64,000 nucleotides of DNA from Synechococcales cyanobacterium C42_A2020_086 (GCA_015272325.1 JACYLU010000015.1:124001-188000); one strand, 5' to 3'; positions 18,807 through 28,098 are shown, counted from the stretch's first letter. Made by a program: numbers and translations. The notes: generated from the sequence alone by a model not told the origin.

Positions 18807-18846
18807 TATGTGACACGTATGTGACACGCCAACAGTACCGTCACAT
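18807..18846. promoter_or_regulatory. Tandem TATGTGACACG repeat overlapping an inverted repeat
   Basis: Two perfect 11-bp copies of tatgtgacacg (18807-18817, 18818-18828) are followed by gtcacat (18840-18846), which is the reverse complement of atgtgac in either copy. TGTGA is also the half-site of CRP-type regulators, but the 14-bp gap between arms does not match the usual TGTGA-N6-TCACA spacing. It could be an operator or an RNA stem. Confidence 0.4.
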
Positions 18847-18856
18847 CACAACTGCG

Positions 18857-18885
18857 AACGCCTTCCGAGGGGAGGGCGTTTTTTC
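18857..18885 (+). terminator. Rho-independent terminator
   Basis: AACGCCTTCC (18857-18866), loop GAGG, GGAGGGCGTT (18871-18880) forms a 10-bp stem with one G-U pair, followed by a T run that begins within the stem end. It should end transcription of the 65-aa gene before the cyclophilin gene. Confidence 0.85.
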
Positions 18886-18972
18886 TGTATTGGGTTGCGC
18901 CGAGGTGCCCTAAACTTGCAAGATTAGCGTAAACTAGGCTTCACGCCATTTTGTAGAGATCCAGGAGCCACT

Positions 18973-19392
18973 ATGACTCGCGCCATCATGGAAACCGAAA
19001 AGGGCACTATTCATCTCACCCTCTTCGACCAAGATGCCCCCAACACCGTCCAGAATTTTGTCGATCTGGCAAAGAAAGGCTTCTATGATGGGCTTACCTT
19101 CCATCGAGTCATTCCTAACTTTATGATTCAGGGTGGCTGTCCGCGGGGGGACGGTCGAGGGGGTCCTGGCTACACGATTAAATGCGAGATCAACTCCAAT
19201 AAGCATCTAGCGGGTAGTCTGTCGATGGCCCATGCTGGGCGGGATACTGGCGGCAGTCAGTTCTTCATCTGCCATTCGCCACAGCCGCATCTCGATGGCG
19301 TACATACGGTCTTTGGCAAAACTGACGACATGGATGTGGTGAATGCGATCCGCGCTAAGGACAAAATTCTCTCGGTGACGATCGAAGAGTAA
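18973..19392 (+). CDS. Cyclophilin-type peptidyl-prolyl cis-trans isomerase
   Basis: A cytosolic prolyl isomerase of 139 aa, the compact bacterial form (PpiB class is about 160 aa). Seen: [20 protein letters not shown] with the catalytic Arg of [22 protein letters not shown], and the core [20 protein letters not shown]. No signal peptide is present. CCAGGAGCC before the ATG at 18973 is the ribosome binding site. It is separated from the preceding gene by a terminator and from argJ by 88 bp. Confidence 0.95.
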   Translation: MTRAIMETEKGTIHLTLFDQDAPNTVQNFVDLAKKGFYDGLTFHRVIPNFMIQGGCPRGDGRGGPGYTIKCEINSNKHLAGSLSMAHAGRDTGGSQFFICHSPQPHLDGVHTVFGKTDDMDVVNAIRAKDKILSVTIEE

Positions 19393-19425
19393 GGCAACCC
19401 ATCACACCGCAGCTAGAACCCCCCT

Positions 19426-19449
19426 AATTTCTAACCCAATTTCTAACCC
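19426..19449. repeat. Perfect 12-bp tandem duplication
   Basis: aatttctaaccc occurs twice without mismatch at 19426-19437 and 19438-19449, between the cyclophilin gene and argJ. It belongs to the general pattern of very short tandem duplications in spacers of this window. Confidence 0.8.
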
Positions 19450-19480
19450 ACCTTTCTCATCCATCAGGCGAGCAACAGCA

Positions 19481-20722
19481 ATGGCAGATTGGCAGCAAAT
19501 CGCAGGAGGCGTTACAGCACCAAAGGGGTATCGAGCAGCAGGGATTGCCGCTGGGCTGAAACCTTCGGGAGCACCGGATTTGGCGCTGATTCTATCGGAG
19601 GTAGACGCCATTGCGGCTGGGGTGTTCACCACTAGTCATGTTCGGGCAGCTTGCGTAGACTATTGCCGGCAGCGGCTGCAAGCCAAGCATACAGCGCGGG
19701 CAATTCTTTGTAATGCCGGTCAGGCAAATGCGGCGACTGGAGCGCAGGGCTGGGCCGATGCCGTTGAGAGTGCTGAATTGGTGGCTCGCGAGTTGGGCAT
19801 TGCCCCTGAGCTGGTGCTGGTGGCGTCTACGGGCGTGATTGGGCAACGGATCAAGATGGACGAGCTGCGGGCGGGGGTACCGCGCTTGGTGGCTGCCGCT
19901 TCTGCAGATGGATCCGATGCGGCGGCTCAGGCGATTATCACCACCGATCTGGTGACGAAATCGATTGCGCTGGAAACCACGCTTGATCACCGTCCGGTGC
20001 GCATTGGCGGCATCTGCAAAGGCTCGGGGATGATTCACCCCAATATGGCGACGCTGCTGGCGTTTGTCACCTGTGATGCGGCGGTTGCCCCCCACCTGTG
20101 GCAGCAAATGGTGAGCCGCGCGGCCGACAAAAGCTTCAACCAAATCACCGTAGACGGCGACACGAGCACCAACGATTCTCTCATTGCTCTAGCTAACGGC
20201 GAATCCCGCACGCCGGCGATCACCGAACCCGGACCGGAAGCCGACAAACTAGAAGCCGCCCTCACGGAAGTCTGTATGCATCTCGCCAAGTCGATTGCCC
20301 GCGATGGCGAAGGGGCGACCTGTCTCCTAGAAGTGCGTGTATCCGGTACGGCTGACGATGCGGCTGCTCGCCAGATTGCCCGCACGATTGCCGGCTCGGC
20401 GCTGTTTAAGTCGGCCGTGTTTGGGCGCGACCCGAACTGGGGCAGGATTGCAGCGGCGGCGGGGCGGGCGGGTGTCCCGTTCGAGCAGGAAAACCTGATG
20501 GTGCGCTTGGGCGAGTTTCTACTGATGGAAAACGGTCAGCCCCTGCCCTTTGACCGGGCCGCTGCCAGCAATTATATGAAGCAAGCAGCCGCCGGAGAGT
20601 ACCTGAAATCAGACACGGTGCTGGTGTCGGTGAGTGTTGGCAACGGTCCAGGAACCGGCATGGCTTGGGGCTGCGACCTCAGCTACGACTACGTCAAGAT
20701 CAACGCCGAGTACACGACCTGA
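19481..20722 (+). CDS. argJ: Glutamate N-acetyltransferase / amino-acid acetyltransferase
   Basis: Arginine biosynthesis enzyme that transfers acetyl from N-acetylornithine to glutamate (and, in bifunctional forms, uses acetyl-CoA). The precursor self-cleaves into alpha and beta chains: the site is visible as KGSGMIHPNMATLLAF, with the nucleophilic Thr near residue 191. Other family segments: LILSEVDAIAAGVFTT, CNAGQANAATG, VASTGVIGQ, and DPNWGRIAAAAGRAG. The length (413 aa) is typical. It ends 31 bp from the stop of the convergent radical SAM gene. Confidence 0.97.
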   Translation: MADWQQIAGGVTAPKGYRAAGIAAGLKPSGAPDLALILSEVDAIAAGVFTTSHVRAACVDYCRQRLQAKHTARAILCNAGQANAATGAQGWADAVESAELVARELGIAPELVLVASTGVIGQRIKMDELRAGVPRLVAAASADGSDAAAQAIITTDLVTKSIALETTLDHRPVRIGGICKGSGMIHPNMATLLAFVTCDAAVAPHLWQQMVSRAADKSFNQITVDGDTSTNDSLIALANGESRTPAITEPGPEADKLEAALTEVCMHLAKSIARDGEGATCLLEVRVSGTADDAAARQIARTIAGSALFKSAVFGRDPNWGRIAAAAGRAGVPFEQENLMVRLGEFLLMENGQPLPFDRAAASNYMKQAAAGEYLKSDTVLVSVSVGNGPGTGMAWGCDLSYDYVKINAEYTT

Positions 20723-20753
20723 TCTCCTGATCTTATTAGGTGTTGCTGATCCG

Positions 20754-21872
20754 CTACGTCCAGTACAGCAGGTCAGCGTGGGGAAAGCGGCGGGCGATTT
20801 GTTGCTCGAAGAAGCGGCGCATCGTCTGCATCGTGTCTTTTGGGTAGACATACTTGGTGCCGCCAAACTTGTTGCGCTTGATCTGCCGCTGCGATTCTTC
20901 CATAGCCAGCTTGCTGTTGGGATACCAGGTTTGCAGCACCTCTTTGGAAGTGGCGGTGAAGCGATGGGAGATCAGCTCAATCGTCAGATCGCACTCAAAA
21001 TCAAGGGCGGCCTCAGCTTGATCGAGCAAATGACCGTAGTGCCTTTGCCAGTCTTCGATGTCCATAATCGGCGCGATCACCAGCCCAACCCGATAGCCGC
21101 CTCCCCCCTGCTCACGGGGCAATGCTAGCTTGCGCAATGCCTGCAATCGAGCTGGGACTGATGCCGTGCCACCCTCAAAGCGAGTGGAAATGGGTGCAGC
21201 ATTGACGCTGATCCGGCAGCGAGTTTGCCCGTTGTGCGGCAGATCCAGCAGCCCATCAACGGCGTCGAATTTGGAAACCCAGCGCAACTGTGCGGCAGGA
21301 CGGGTGCCGAAATAGCGGATGCATTCGGCCAAGCTGCCGGTGAGGTGCTCAATGCCAAGGGGATCGGTGTAGCAGCTCACCTCGTAGGTAGTGAGGTGAT
21401 TCGGCTGTTCGTAGTCTGCCAGATGGCTGAGAATCTCGGGCAGGTTTGCGAAGACACGAATTACCGGCGGTCCCTGCAAGCTACCTGCCAAATAGCAGTA
21501 CTGACAGTGGGCTGGACAACCCTGGGCAATGTGAAACTGCCAGTCGGCCGAGGGCGGAATCGGGCTGAGCTTAAACTGACTTGGCGGTGCGGTCACGACG
21601 GCTAGCGTTCGCTTGGAAATGGCGTAGGTCTCGCGTTCGCTGTCGCCGCGTAACCCGGTCAGGCGATTCGTACGCAGCTCCTGCACGGGCAAATTTAGCG
21701 CCTGCACTCGTTGCAAAATCTGCTGCCCCCAGGGTTCCTGAAGTGCTGCCGGCGTGAAAATCACCTGCTCGGGCATCCAGAGCTGCGAGGAGCTTGGCTG
21801 AGCAGCAGGCGCAACGGTTGGAATCGATACCGGAGATGAAGGAGTCAAAGCAGTCGTTATAGAAGTAGCCAA
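20754..21872 (-). CDS. Spore photoproduct lyase family radical SAM protein
   Basis: A 372-aa radical SAM enzyme. The 4Fe-4S motif is CPAHCQYCYLAG (CxxxCxxC) near residue 116. The surrounding segments (FHIAQGCPAHC, TTYEVSCYTDPLGIEHLTG, CRISVNAAP) match the spore-photoproduct-lyase family that occurs in non-sporulating cyanobacteria, where the role is unproven but DNA-damage repair is the obvious possibility. The frame opens with a TTG at 21872; the N-terminal ~30 residues are low-complexity Ser/Pro, so an internal start such as the ATG at 21776 (MPEQVIFTP) is plausible. An endonuclease III gene lies divergently upstream. Confidence 0.85.
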   Translation of the reverse strand: MATSITTALTPSSPVSIPTVAPAAQPSSSQLWMPEQVIFTPAALQEPWGQQILQRVQALNLPVQELRTNRLTGLRGDSERETYAISKRTLAVVTAPPSQFKLSPIPPSADWQFHIAQGCPAHCQYCYLAGSLQGPPVIRVFANLPEILSHLADYEQPNHLTTYEVSCYTDPLGIEHLTGSLAECIRYFGTRPAAQLRWVSKFDAVDGLLDLPHNGQTRCRISVNAAPISTRFEGGTASVPARLQALRKLALPREQGGGGYRVGLVIAPIMDIEDWQRHYGHLLDQAEAALDFECDLTIELISHRFTATSKEVLQTWYPNSKLAMEESQRQIKRNKFGGTKYVYPKDTMQTMRRFFEQQIARRFPHADLLYWT

Positions 21873-22255
21873 AACCTATCGTCCATGAGTTTTCTATCTC
21901 TTTCTTTTTCTATTGTCCGTTCTGGCTCGACTGAAAACCACCTCACCTGCGGCGGGTATTGCGCTACTCGGGGTGGAGATTTCCTTGCTAGGCTGCGCTT
22001 GCGGTCTGGCGGCGATCGGGTCGGTGGCTAGCAGGAGCAGAGGACAACACTGTTATGGTCTGTAATCTTCTTGAGTAGAATTTAAGTACAATCGAAACCA
22101 GCAGCCAGCAGTTGACCGTGACAGATTGCAGCGTCGAGATTGCCATTGCCTGCGGCTGCAATAGCCAAAGCTACCTCAGCTAAACCTTTCGTCAGCTTAC
22201 GGGAATTAGTCCAAACACCTACCGGGCAGCGTCTCGAACGCCATGACGGCTCACT
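21873..22255. other. Divergent spacer between radical SAM gene and nth
   Basis: About 380 bp. It should hold divergent promoters for two predicted DNA-repair genes. No ORF with a ribosome binding site, hairpin terminator or recognisable operator was found; I did not see a clear LexA-type box (GTAC/GTTC palindrome). Confidence 0.45.
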
Positions 22256-22933
22256 ATGGCAGAGCAAACGGCAAAACAGCCCTTTGATATCGATGACGCG
22301 ATGCAGCGGCTACGAGTGGCGGTGCAGCCATTTCCGAAGGCGGCCATGTTTGAGCTAGCAGCTCAAGGCTATTGCTCACCCTTTGAACAGCTGATCGCCT
22401 GCATCATTTCAATTCGCACCTACGATGAGGTAAGTCTGCCGGTGGCGCGGCGGCTGTTTGAGCGAGCAAATACCCCCGAAGCAATGGTGCGGTTGACCCC
22501 TGCCGGCATCAACGAGCTAATCCGCGACTGCACCTATCACGAACCCAAGTCGCAGCAAATCTGGGAGATTGCCAATCGGCTAGTGCGCGAATATGATGGC
22601 GTGTTGCCCTGCGATGAGGCGCTGTTGCGCTCGTTTAAAGGCGTAGGACCCAAGTGTGCTCATCTGGCGCTGGGCATTGCCTGCGGTCAGCCTTATATCA
22701 GCGTTGATGTGCATGTGCATCGCGTCACGAATCGCTGGGGCTATGTGCAAACCCGCACGCCGGAGAAAACCCTAGCGGCGCTAGAGCAGATTTTGCCGCA
22801 GCGCTATTGGGTGGAAATCAACGAGCTGCTGGTTCCCTTTGGCAAACACATCTGCACCGGGAATTTGCCGAAGTGCTCGACCTGCCCGCTGTTATCGATG
22901 TGTCAGCAGGTGGGCATTGAAAACCATCGATAG
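22256..22933 (+). CDS. nth: Endonuclease III (DNA glycosylase/AP lyase)
   Basis: Base-excision-repair enzyme of 225 aa that removes oxidised pyrimidines and cuts at abasic sites. Seen: helix-hairpin-helix FKGVGPKCAHLALG with the catalytic Lys, VDVHVHRVTNRWG with the catalytic Asp, and the 4Fe-4S ligands in CTGNLPKCSTCPLLSMC (C-x6-C-x2-C-x5-C). The residues after the HhH are Pro-Lys-Cys rather than the usual Arg-Lys-Thr, so it is a divergent member of the family; both catalytic residues are retained. Start ATG at 22256. Confidence 0.93.
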   Translation: MAEQTAKQPFDIDDAMQRLRVAVQPFPKAAMFELAAQGYCSPFEQLIACIISIRTYDEVSLPVARRLFERANTPEAMVRLTPAGINELIRDCTYHEPKSQQIWEIANRLVREYDGVLPCDEALLRSFKGVGPKCAHLALGIACGQPYISVDVHVHRVTNRWGYVQTRTPEKTLAALEQILPQRYWVEINELLVPFGKHICTGNLPKCSTCPLLSMCQQVGIENHR

Positions 22934-23709
22934 ATACAGTGATAGTTAGTGACAGATATTAGTGATTTACCGAGACAATGCCGCTGAACAAGCTGTAACA
23001 GAACTGCAACAAAATTTGAGAACGCCTGTCAACGGTAGTTGGTCAAGTTCAGCAAATATTTAAATAGCTTTTAATAGCTCTGCAAATCACGATTGAACTT
23101 CGGTTTACAGAGCGGAAAGGTGGCACATGCCGCTGCCGATAAGGGGCAAAGCTCCTCTTGACACATGCCGATTGCTCAGGATGGGGGCGCTATCACGAGA
23201 TCAGCGCTCAATTGACCTCGAGTAGCGACGTTACCAGCAAAGGCAGCAACTAGCGGGATAAGCCGGGAAGAACTCCGAGAAATCACGGTCTTTTGCCAGA
23301 AACAACTTTAAAATTTTGATAAAGCTGCCGGAAACTAAAAATACATAACGGCTAGAAACAGATACATTAGCAGATACGTTAGCAGATACCTCCATACGAC
23401 ATAGTCCTGTAGAACTGATGTCGCTGTAATGTTGCTGTAAACCTGCTTTACGGCGTTCGAATTTTCTGTTCACAAGCGCGAACACAGGTTGATTTTATCT
23501 GTGCTTTATTGGTGTGCTGGAGTATTACTAACTACGTGTTTTCCTTGTTACCGCAGACCGATCAACGCTAGTTCTATCAGTTCTAGTTCGATCTAGTTCA
23601 ATCTACTTCAAGCTATGGCGTTGCAGGTTAGCGCTGCTGCAATCAAGCAGAAACGAGTTAGGTCTCTTCTCAAAGAGTTGATGATTTTTTTAACGAGTTC
23701 AGGTAAGAG
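22934..23709. other. 776-bp non-coding spacer before the sugar cassette
   Basis: No credible gene is present. A leftward 84-codon frame (23231-23485) exists only because a 12-bp tandem repeat stays open; it has no start signal or known relatives. The region contains cagatacattag/cagatacgttag/cagatacc (23359-23390) and a degenerate ~10-bp series of agttctatc/agttctagttcgatct/agttcaatct (about 23569-23613). The promoter of rfbF presumably lies within the last 200 bp. Confidence 0.6.
23359..23390. repeat. 12-bp tandem repeat, 2.7 copies
   Basis: cagatacattag (23359-23370), cagatacgttag (23371-23382), cagatacc (23383-23390): copies differ at one base. It lies in the long spacer upstream of rfbF. 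Confidence 0.75.
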
Positions 23710-24570
23710 ATGAAAGTTGGAATTTTAGCAGGGGGGTTGGGCACTCGCCTCTCGGAAGAAACGGTTGAGAAGCCAAAGCCCATGGTTGAGATCGGAGGAA
23801 AGCCTATCCTCTGGCACATCATGATGCACTATCATCACTATGGTTTCGATAACTTTGTGATTGCTCTTGGTTACAAAGGTGAGGTCATTAAGAAATACAT
23901 GGTGGATTATTGCTCGTTGAATAGTCATCTCACTGTCAATTTACGCAGCGGCGAAGTCAAAACTCACGGTGGCTACAAGCCCGATTGGACCGTAGAACTG
24001 GTAGATACCGGGTTGCACACAAACACCGGCGGACGCATCAAGCGACTGGCTCCCTATCTCGGCAATGAAACCTTCATGCTGACTTGGGGCGACGGGGTTT
24101 CCGATCTCAACCTCAACGATCTGCTGGCGTTTCATCGGGCGCACGGCAAACTGGCAACGCTGACGGCAGTCCGTCCGCCAGCCCGCTTCGGGCATCTGGA
24201 GCTAGAGGGCGACCAAATCGTTGAGTTTTCCGAAAAACCGCAGACACGGGAAGGCTGGATCAACGGCGCTTTCTTTGTGCTGGAGCCGGGCGTGTTTGAC
24301 TACATCGACGGCGACGCCACGCAGTGGGAAAAGGAACCACTGGAGCGATTAGCGCAAGACGGGCAGCTCATGGCCTATCGCTATGGTGGATTCTGGCAGT
24401 GCATGGATACCCTGCGCGACAAGCGACGTTTGGAAAGTCTGTGGGCAGAGGGCAATGCCCCGTGGAAAATTTGGCAGGAACAGGAGGATCAAGATGAGAG
24501 TGCTAGTAACGGGACACAAGGGCTACATCGGCACGGTGCTGGTGCCTATGCTGCTAGAACAAGGGCATGA
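23710..24570 (+). CDS. rfbF: Glucose-1-phosphate cytidylyltransferase with extended C-terminus
   Basis: Makes CDP-glucose from CTP and glucose-1-phosphate, the first step toward CDP-activated deoxysugars. Seen: KVGILAGGLGTRLSEETVEK (nucleotide binding), PKPMVEIGGKPILWHIM, TWGDGVSDLN (metal-binding Asp) and the C-terminal WQCMDTLRDKRRLESLW. The family normally ends near the APWKIW that is found here at about residue 256; this frame runs on for about 30 more residues of unconserved Gln/Asp/Gly-rich sequence. As a result it overlaps the next gene's start (24494) by 77 nt, which is unusually long. The ATG at 23710 is preceded by GGTAAGAG. Confidence 0.93.
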   Translation: MKVGILAGGLGTRLSEETVEKPKPMVEIGGKPILWHIMMHYHHYGFDNFVIALGYKGEVIKKYMVDYCSLNSHLTVNLRSGEVKTHGGYKPDWTVELVDTGLHTNTGGRIKRLAPYLGNETFMLTWGDGVSDLNLNDLLAFHRAHGKLATLTAVRPPARFGHLELEGDQIVEFSEKPQTREGWINGAFFVLEPGVFDYIDGDATQWEKEPLERLAQDGQLMAYRYGGFWQCMDTLRDKRRLESLWAEGNAPWKIWQEQEDQDESASNGTQGLHRHGAGAYAARTRA

Positions 24571-25543
24571 GGTTGTCGGCATCGACAGCGATTTGTTTCG
24601 CTACAGCACCTTTGGCAGCAGCATTCCAGAAATTCCCGAGCTGCAAAAAGACATTCGCGATCTGGAGCCGTCGGATCTGCAAGGCTACGATGTGGTGATG
24701 CATCTAGCAGCGCTATCGAACGATCCGCTAGGCAACTTCAACCCGGAGTTAACCTACGAAATCAACCACCTGGCCTCGGTGCGGCTGGCAGAAATGGCCA
24801 AGCAGTCCGGGGTGCCGCGCTATATTTTCTCCTCGTCGTGCAGCAACTACGGTGCCGGCGGTGAGGATTGGCTTACCGAAGAGTCGGCGTTTAACCCGGT
24901 CACGCCCTACGGCATCTCGAAGGTGCGCACCGAGCAAGATGTGGCGCTGCTAGCAGACGACGACTTCAGCCCCACATTTTTGCGTAATGCCACCGCCTTT
25001 GGAGCGTCGCCCCGAATTCGCTTTGATCTGGTGCTCAACAATCTAGTGGCCTGGGCTTTTACTACCGGACGGGTCTACATCAAGAGTGACGGCACCCCAT
25101 GGCGACCCATTGTCCATATTGCGGATATCTCGCGCGCTTTTATTGCTGTGATGAACGCGCCTCGGGAAGTGATTCACAATCAGGCGTTTAACGTGGGTCG
25201 CAACGAAGATAACTATCGAATTCGCGAGCTAGCAGACATTGTGCAAGAAACGGTTCCCGGATGCACGATTGAATATGCTAAAGATGCCGGTCCTGACAAG
25301 CGCTGCTATCGCGTAGACTGCTCGAAAATTCAGCGGCTGATTCCCGAATTTCAGCCTCAGTGGAACGCGCGACTGGGTGCTCAGGAACTGTATCAAGCCT
25401 ATCAGCAGGTGGGCTTGACGCTAGAAGAATTTGAAGGACCGCGCTACCAGCGGTTGGCGCAGCTGCGGCAGTTAATCGAGCAGCAGCAGATCGATGAAAC
25501 ACTACGCTGGAAACAGTCAATTCCCGCTTCTATGGTTTGCTAA
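24494..25543 (+). CDS. NAD-dependent epimerase/dehydratase (SDR family)
   Basis: A 349-aa extended short-chain dehydrogenase acting on a nucleotide sugar. It opens with MRVLVTGHKGYIGTVLVPML (NAD-binding GxxGxxG) and has the catalytic SSSCSNYG and YGISK (Tyr-x3-Lys). AGGAGG at 24482-24487, inside the rfbF 3' end, fixes the ATG at 24494; the frame stays open upstream but that part is not conserved. It is not obviously RfbG (CDP-glucose 4,6-dehydratase), though the position after rfbF suggests it uses the CDP-sugar or a product of it. The substrate is inferred from context only. Confidence 0.88.
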   Translation: MRVLVTGHKGYIGTVLVPMLLEQGHEVVGIDSDLFRYSTFGSSIPEIPELQKDIRDLEPSDLQGYDVVMHLAALSNDPLGNFNPELTYEINHLASVRLAEMAKQSGVPRYIFSSSCSNYGAGGEDWLTEESAFNPVTPYGISKVRTEQDVALLADDDFSPTFLRNATAFGASPRIRFDLVLNNLVAWAFTTGRVYIKSDGTPWRPIVHIADISRAFIAVMNAPREVIHNQAFNVGRNEDNYRIRELADIVQETVPGCTIEYAKDAGPDKRCYRVDCSKIQRLIPEFQPQWNARLGAQELYQAYQQVGLTLEEFEGPRYQRLAQLRQLIEQQQIDETLRWKQSIPASMVC

Positions 25544-25559
25544 TAGGAACTGATACTCT

Positions 25560-26783
25560 ATGCGTGAAGAAATATGCCGTTCCTGCGGCAATGCAAATCT
25601 CCAGCTCATTATTTCCTTTGGCTACACCCCCCTTGCCGACAATCTGCTGATCCAAGATCAGCTAGCGCTGCCTGAGTATACGGCTCCCCTCGATCTCTAT
25701 TTTTGCCCGGACTGCGGCTTGGTGCAGATCGATGAAACCGTGCCGCCGGAAATTCTGTTTTGTCAAGATTATCCCTACTTCTCGTCGGTATCCCCCACGC
25801 TGCTAAAGCACTTTCGAGACAGCGCTGAGGCAATTATGCAGTCTAAGCCGCTGGACAGCACGAGTCTGGTGATTGAAGCGGCGAGCAATGACGGCTACCT
25901 CCTGAAGAATTTTGTTGAGGCTGGGATTCCGGTTTTGGGCATCGATCCGGCAGCGGGGCCAGTGGCGGTGGCGCAGAAAGCTGGCATCCCCACGCTCAAC
26001 ACCTTCTTTACGCTCGATCTAGCGAAGCAACTCCGGGCAGAGGGTAAACAGGCAGATGTGTTTCTGGCGAATAACGTGCTGGCCCATGTGCCGGACCTGA
26101 ACGGATTTGTGGCGGGCATCCAAACCCTACTGAAGCCGGATGGGGTAGCAGTGATTGAAGCGCCCTATGTTGTGGATCTCGTAGATCACTGCGAGTTTGA
26201 CACGATTTATCATCAGCACCTCTGCTACTTTTCCGTGACAGCCCTCGATCGGCTGTTTCGGCGTCATTCGCTTTATCTTAACAACGTCCAGCGAACCAGC
26301 ATCCACGGCGGATCGTTGCGGCTGTTTGTGCAGCCCTTTGAGGCGGTGCAGGAATCGGTGCAGGAGTTGCTGCAAGCCGAAGCAAAGCGGGGCGTGGATC
26401 AGCTTGATTACTACCGTGATTTTGCGATCCGAGTACAGTCCATCCGCGAAGAATTGCTGAGGCTATTGTGGGGGCTGAAGCAGCAGGGCAAACGCATGGT
26501 TGGCTACGGGGCCGCCGCTAAAGCAACGACGATGCTGAGCTACCTCGGCATCAACAAAACTCTGCTGGATTATGTAGTGGATCTCAACGCCTTTAAGCAC
26601 GGACGCTACATGAGTATCAATCATTTGCCGATCTATCCCCCCACGAAGCTACTTGAGGATCAACCCGACTTCGTGCTGATTTTGGCGTGGAACTTTGCTG
26701 AAGAAATCATGCGGCAGCAGGCAGAATATCAGCAGCGGGGTGGTCAGTTTATCATTCCAATTCCGCAGCCGCAGGTTGTTTAA
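25560..26783 (+). CDS. C-methyltransferase family protein, copy 1
   Basis: A 407-aa SAM-dependent methyltransferase of the sugar C-methyltransferase type. Order: N-terminal zinc-binding module (CRSCGNANL near residue 5 and FCPDCGLVQ near 48), central SAM-binding domain ([15 protein letters not shown]), and a C-terminal domain with a Rossmann-like [16 protein letters not shown]. It keeps the catalytic-region [11 protein letters not shown]. Such enzymes methylate carbon 3 of keto-deoxysugars. It follows the SDR gene by 16 bp in what looks like one operon. Of the three paralogues in a row it is the most canonical. Confidence 0.88.
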   Translation: MREEICRSCGNANLQLIISFGYTPLADNLLIQDQLALPEYTAPLDLYFCPDCGLVQIDETVPPEILFCQDYPYFSSVSPTLLKHFRDSAEAIMQSKPLDSTSLVIEAASNDGYLLKNFVEAGIPVLGIDPAAGPVAVAQKAGIPTLNTFFTLDLAKQLRAEGKQADVFLANNVLAHVPDLNGFVAGIQTLLKPDGVAVIEAPYVVDLVDHCEFDTIYHQHLCYFSVTALDRLFRRHSLYLNNVQRTSIHGGSLRLFVQPFEAVQESVQELLQAEAKRGVDQLDYYRDFAIRVQSIREELLRLLWGLKQQGKRMVGYGAAAKATTMLSYLGINKTLLDYVVDLNAFKHGRYMSINHLPIYPPTKLLEDQPDFVLILAWNFAEEIMRQQAEYQQRGGQFIIPIPQPQVV

Positions 26784-26840
26784 GCAGCGTGCTTTGCTGA
26801 TGCGTTGAGCCGATCCCTTTTTAAGACATTGAGAGAGAAC

Positions 26841-28070
26841 ATGACTCATCCACTCCTAGAAACTGCGACGGCTTCCGATCGGGTTCGTTTCTTACCCGAC
26901 AGCGTCTGCCCAAATTGCGGTCACACTGGTCTCACCCTATTCTACGAAGTGCTGAACGTGCCGGTGCATAGCTGCCTGATGATGCCCACCCGCGAGGAAG
27001 CCCTGAATTTTCCCTGCGGCGACGTTCGCTTAGCCTTTTGTGAGCACTGCGGCTTCATCACTAATGTGGCGTTTGATCCTAAGTGGTCGGCCTATGCGCC
27101 CAATTACGAAGATCAGCAGAGCTTCTCGCCTACCTTCAACCAATTTGCGCAAACGCTAGCGGCTGGGCTGGTGCAAAAGTACAATCTCTACAACAAAGAT
27201 ATTGTCGAGATTGGTTGCAGTAAGGGCGATTTCTTGATCCTGCTCTGCGAGTTGGGCAACAATCGCGGCGTGGGTATTGACCCGAGTGCGGTGCCCGGAC
27301 GGGTACAGAGCGACGCGGCTCAGCGGGTGCAGTTTATTCAAGATTACTATTCCGAGAAATATACCGATAAGGTGGGCGAATTTATTTGCTGCCGTCATAC
27401 GCTGGAGCATGTCAAGCCTACCGCTGAATTTGTGAGCACCGTGCGCCGTTCGATTGGTGATCGCCTCGATACGTCCGTATTCTTCGAAATTCCCGATACC
27501 ATTCGTGTATTGCGCGATCTGGCGTTTGAAGACATCTACTACGAGCACTGCTCTTACTTTACGCCCGGTTCCCTAGCTCGACTGTTTCGGAGCTGCGGCT
27601 TTGAAGTGACCGATCTGTATCTCGCCTATGGCGATCAGTATTTGCTGATTGAGGCAAAACCGGTTGCCGGACAGTCAGACCAAATCCATCCGCTGGAGGA
27701 AAGTCCGGAGCAGATCAAGCAGCAGGTGCAGCATTTCACCGAAACAATTGCCACCAAGCTGAATCACTGGAAACAGTATCTAGAGCGGATGCAGCAAGAG
27801 CAGAAGCGCGTTGTGGTCTGGGGGTCTGGCTCTAAATGTGTAGCCTTTTTGACAACGCTGGACACAATTGATCACATTCAATACGTGGTTGACATTAATC
27901 CCTATCGTCACGGCAAGTTTATCCCTGGCGTAGGCAAGGAGATTATGTCACCAGAATTTCTTAAGGACTACCGGCCAGATCAAATTATTGTCATGAATCC
28001 GATCTATTGCAACGAAATTCAGAAAATGCTGGATGGTATGGGTGTTGTAACAGAGCTAGTACCGCTCTAA
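26841..28070 (+). CDS. C-methyltransferase family protein, copy 2
   Basis: A 409-aa relative of the preceding gene. It has CPNCGHTGLTL and CEHCGFITN (zinc module), SAM-binding IVEIGCSKGDFLILLCELGN, then FICCRHTLEHV and the C-terminal VVWGSGSKCVAFLTTL. The ATG at 26841 is preceded by GAGAGAGA; the frame is open from 26805 but not conserved there. It is much closer to copy 3 than to copy 1 (shared GNNRG(V/I)G(I/F)DPS and FICCRHTLEH segments), so these two look like a tandem duplication. Whether it acts on a sugar or another acceptor is not known. Confidence 0.85.
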   Translation: MTHPLLETATASDRVRFLPDSVCPNCGHTGLTLFYEVLNVPVHSCLMMPTREEALNFPCGDVRLAFCEHCGFITNVAFDPKWSAYAPNYEDQQSFSPTFNQFAQTLAAGLVQKYNLYNKDIVEIGCSKGDFLILLCELGNNRGVGIDPSAVPGRVQSDAAQRVQFIQDYYSEKYTDKVGEFICCRHTLEHVKPTAEFVSTVRRSIGDRLDTSVFFEIPDTIRVLRDLAFEDIYYEHCSYFTPGSLARLFRSCGFEVTDLYLAYGDQYLLIEAKPVAGQSDQIHPLEESPEQIKQQVQHFTETIATKLNHWKQYLERMQQEQKRVVVWGSGSKCVAFLTTLDTIDHIQYVVDINPYRHGKFIPGVGKEIMSPEFLKDYRPDQIIVMNPIYCNEIQKMLDGMGVVTELVPL

Positions 28071-28098
28071 AGAACGACCAAATAGACCAAGCGAAACC

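Larger units (their letters stand above)
18665..18972. other. 3' spacer with 11-bp tandem repeat and terminator
   Basis: A 308-bp spacer before the cyclophilin gene. It carries two exact copies of tatgtgacacg (18807-18828), an inverted repeat atgtgac/gtcacat (18819-18825 with 18840-18846) and a terminator at 18857-18885. The rest is unremarkable. Confidence 0.65.

Noticed and set aside
18819-18846. CRP-type (SYCRP1) binding site
   Set aside because: The ATGTGAC/GTCACAT arms are 14 bp apart; the CRP family needs about 6 bp between TGTGA halves.
23231-23485. Leftward 84-codon frame in the long spacer before rfbF
   Set aside because: Its SANVSANVS part only reflects the 12-bp DNA repeat; no start signal or conserved family.
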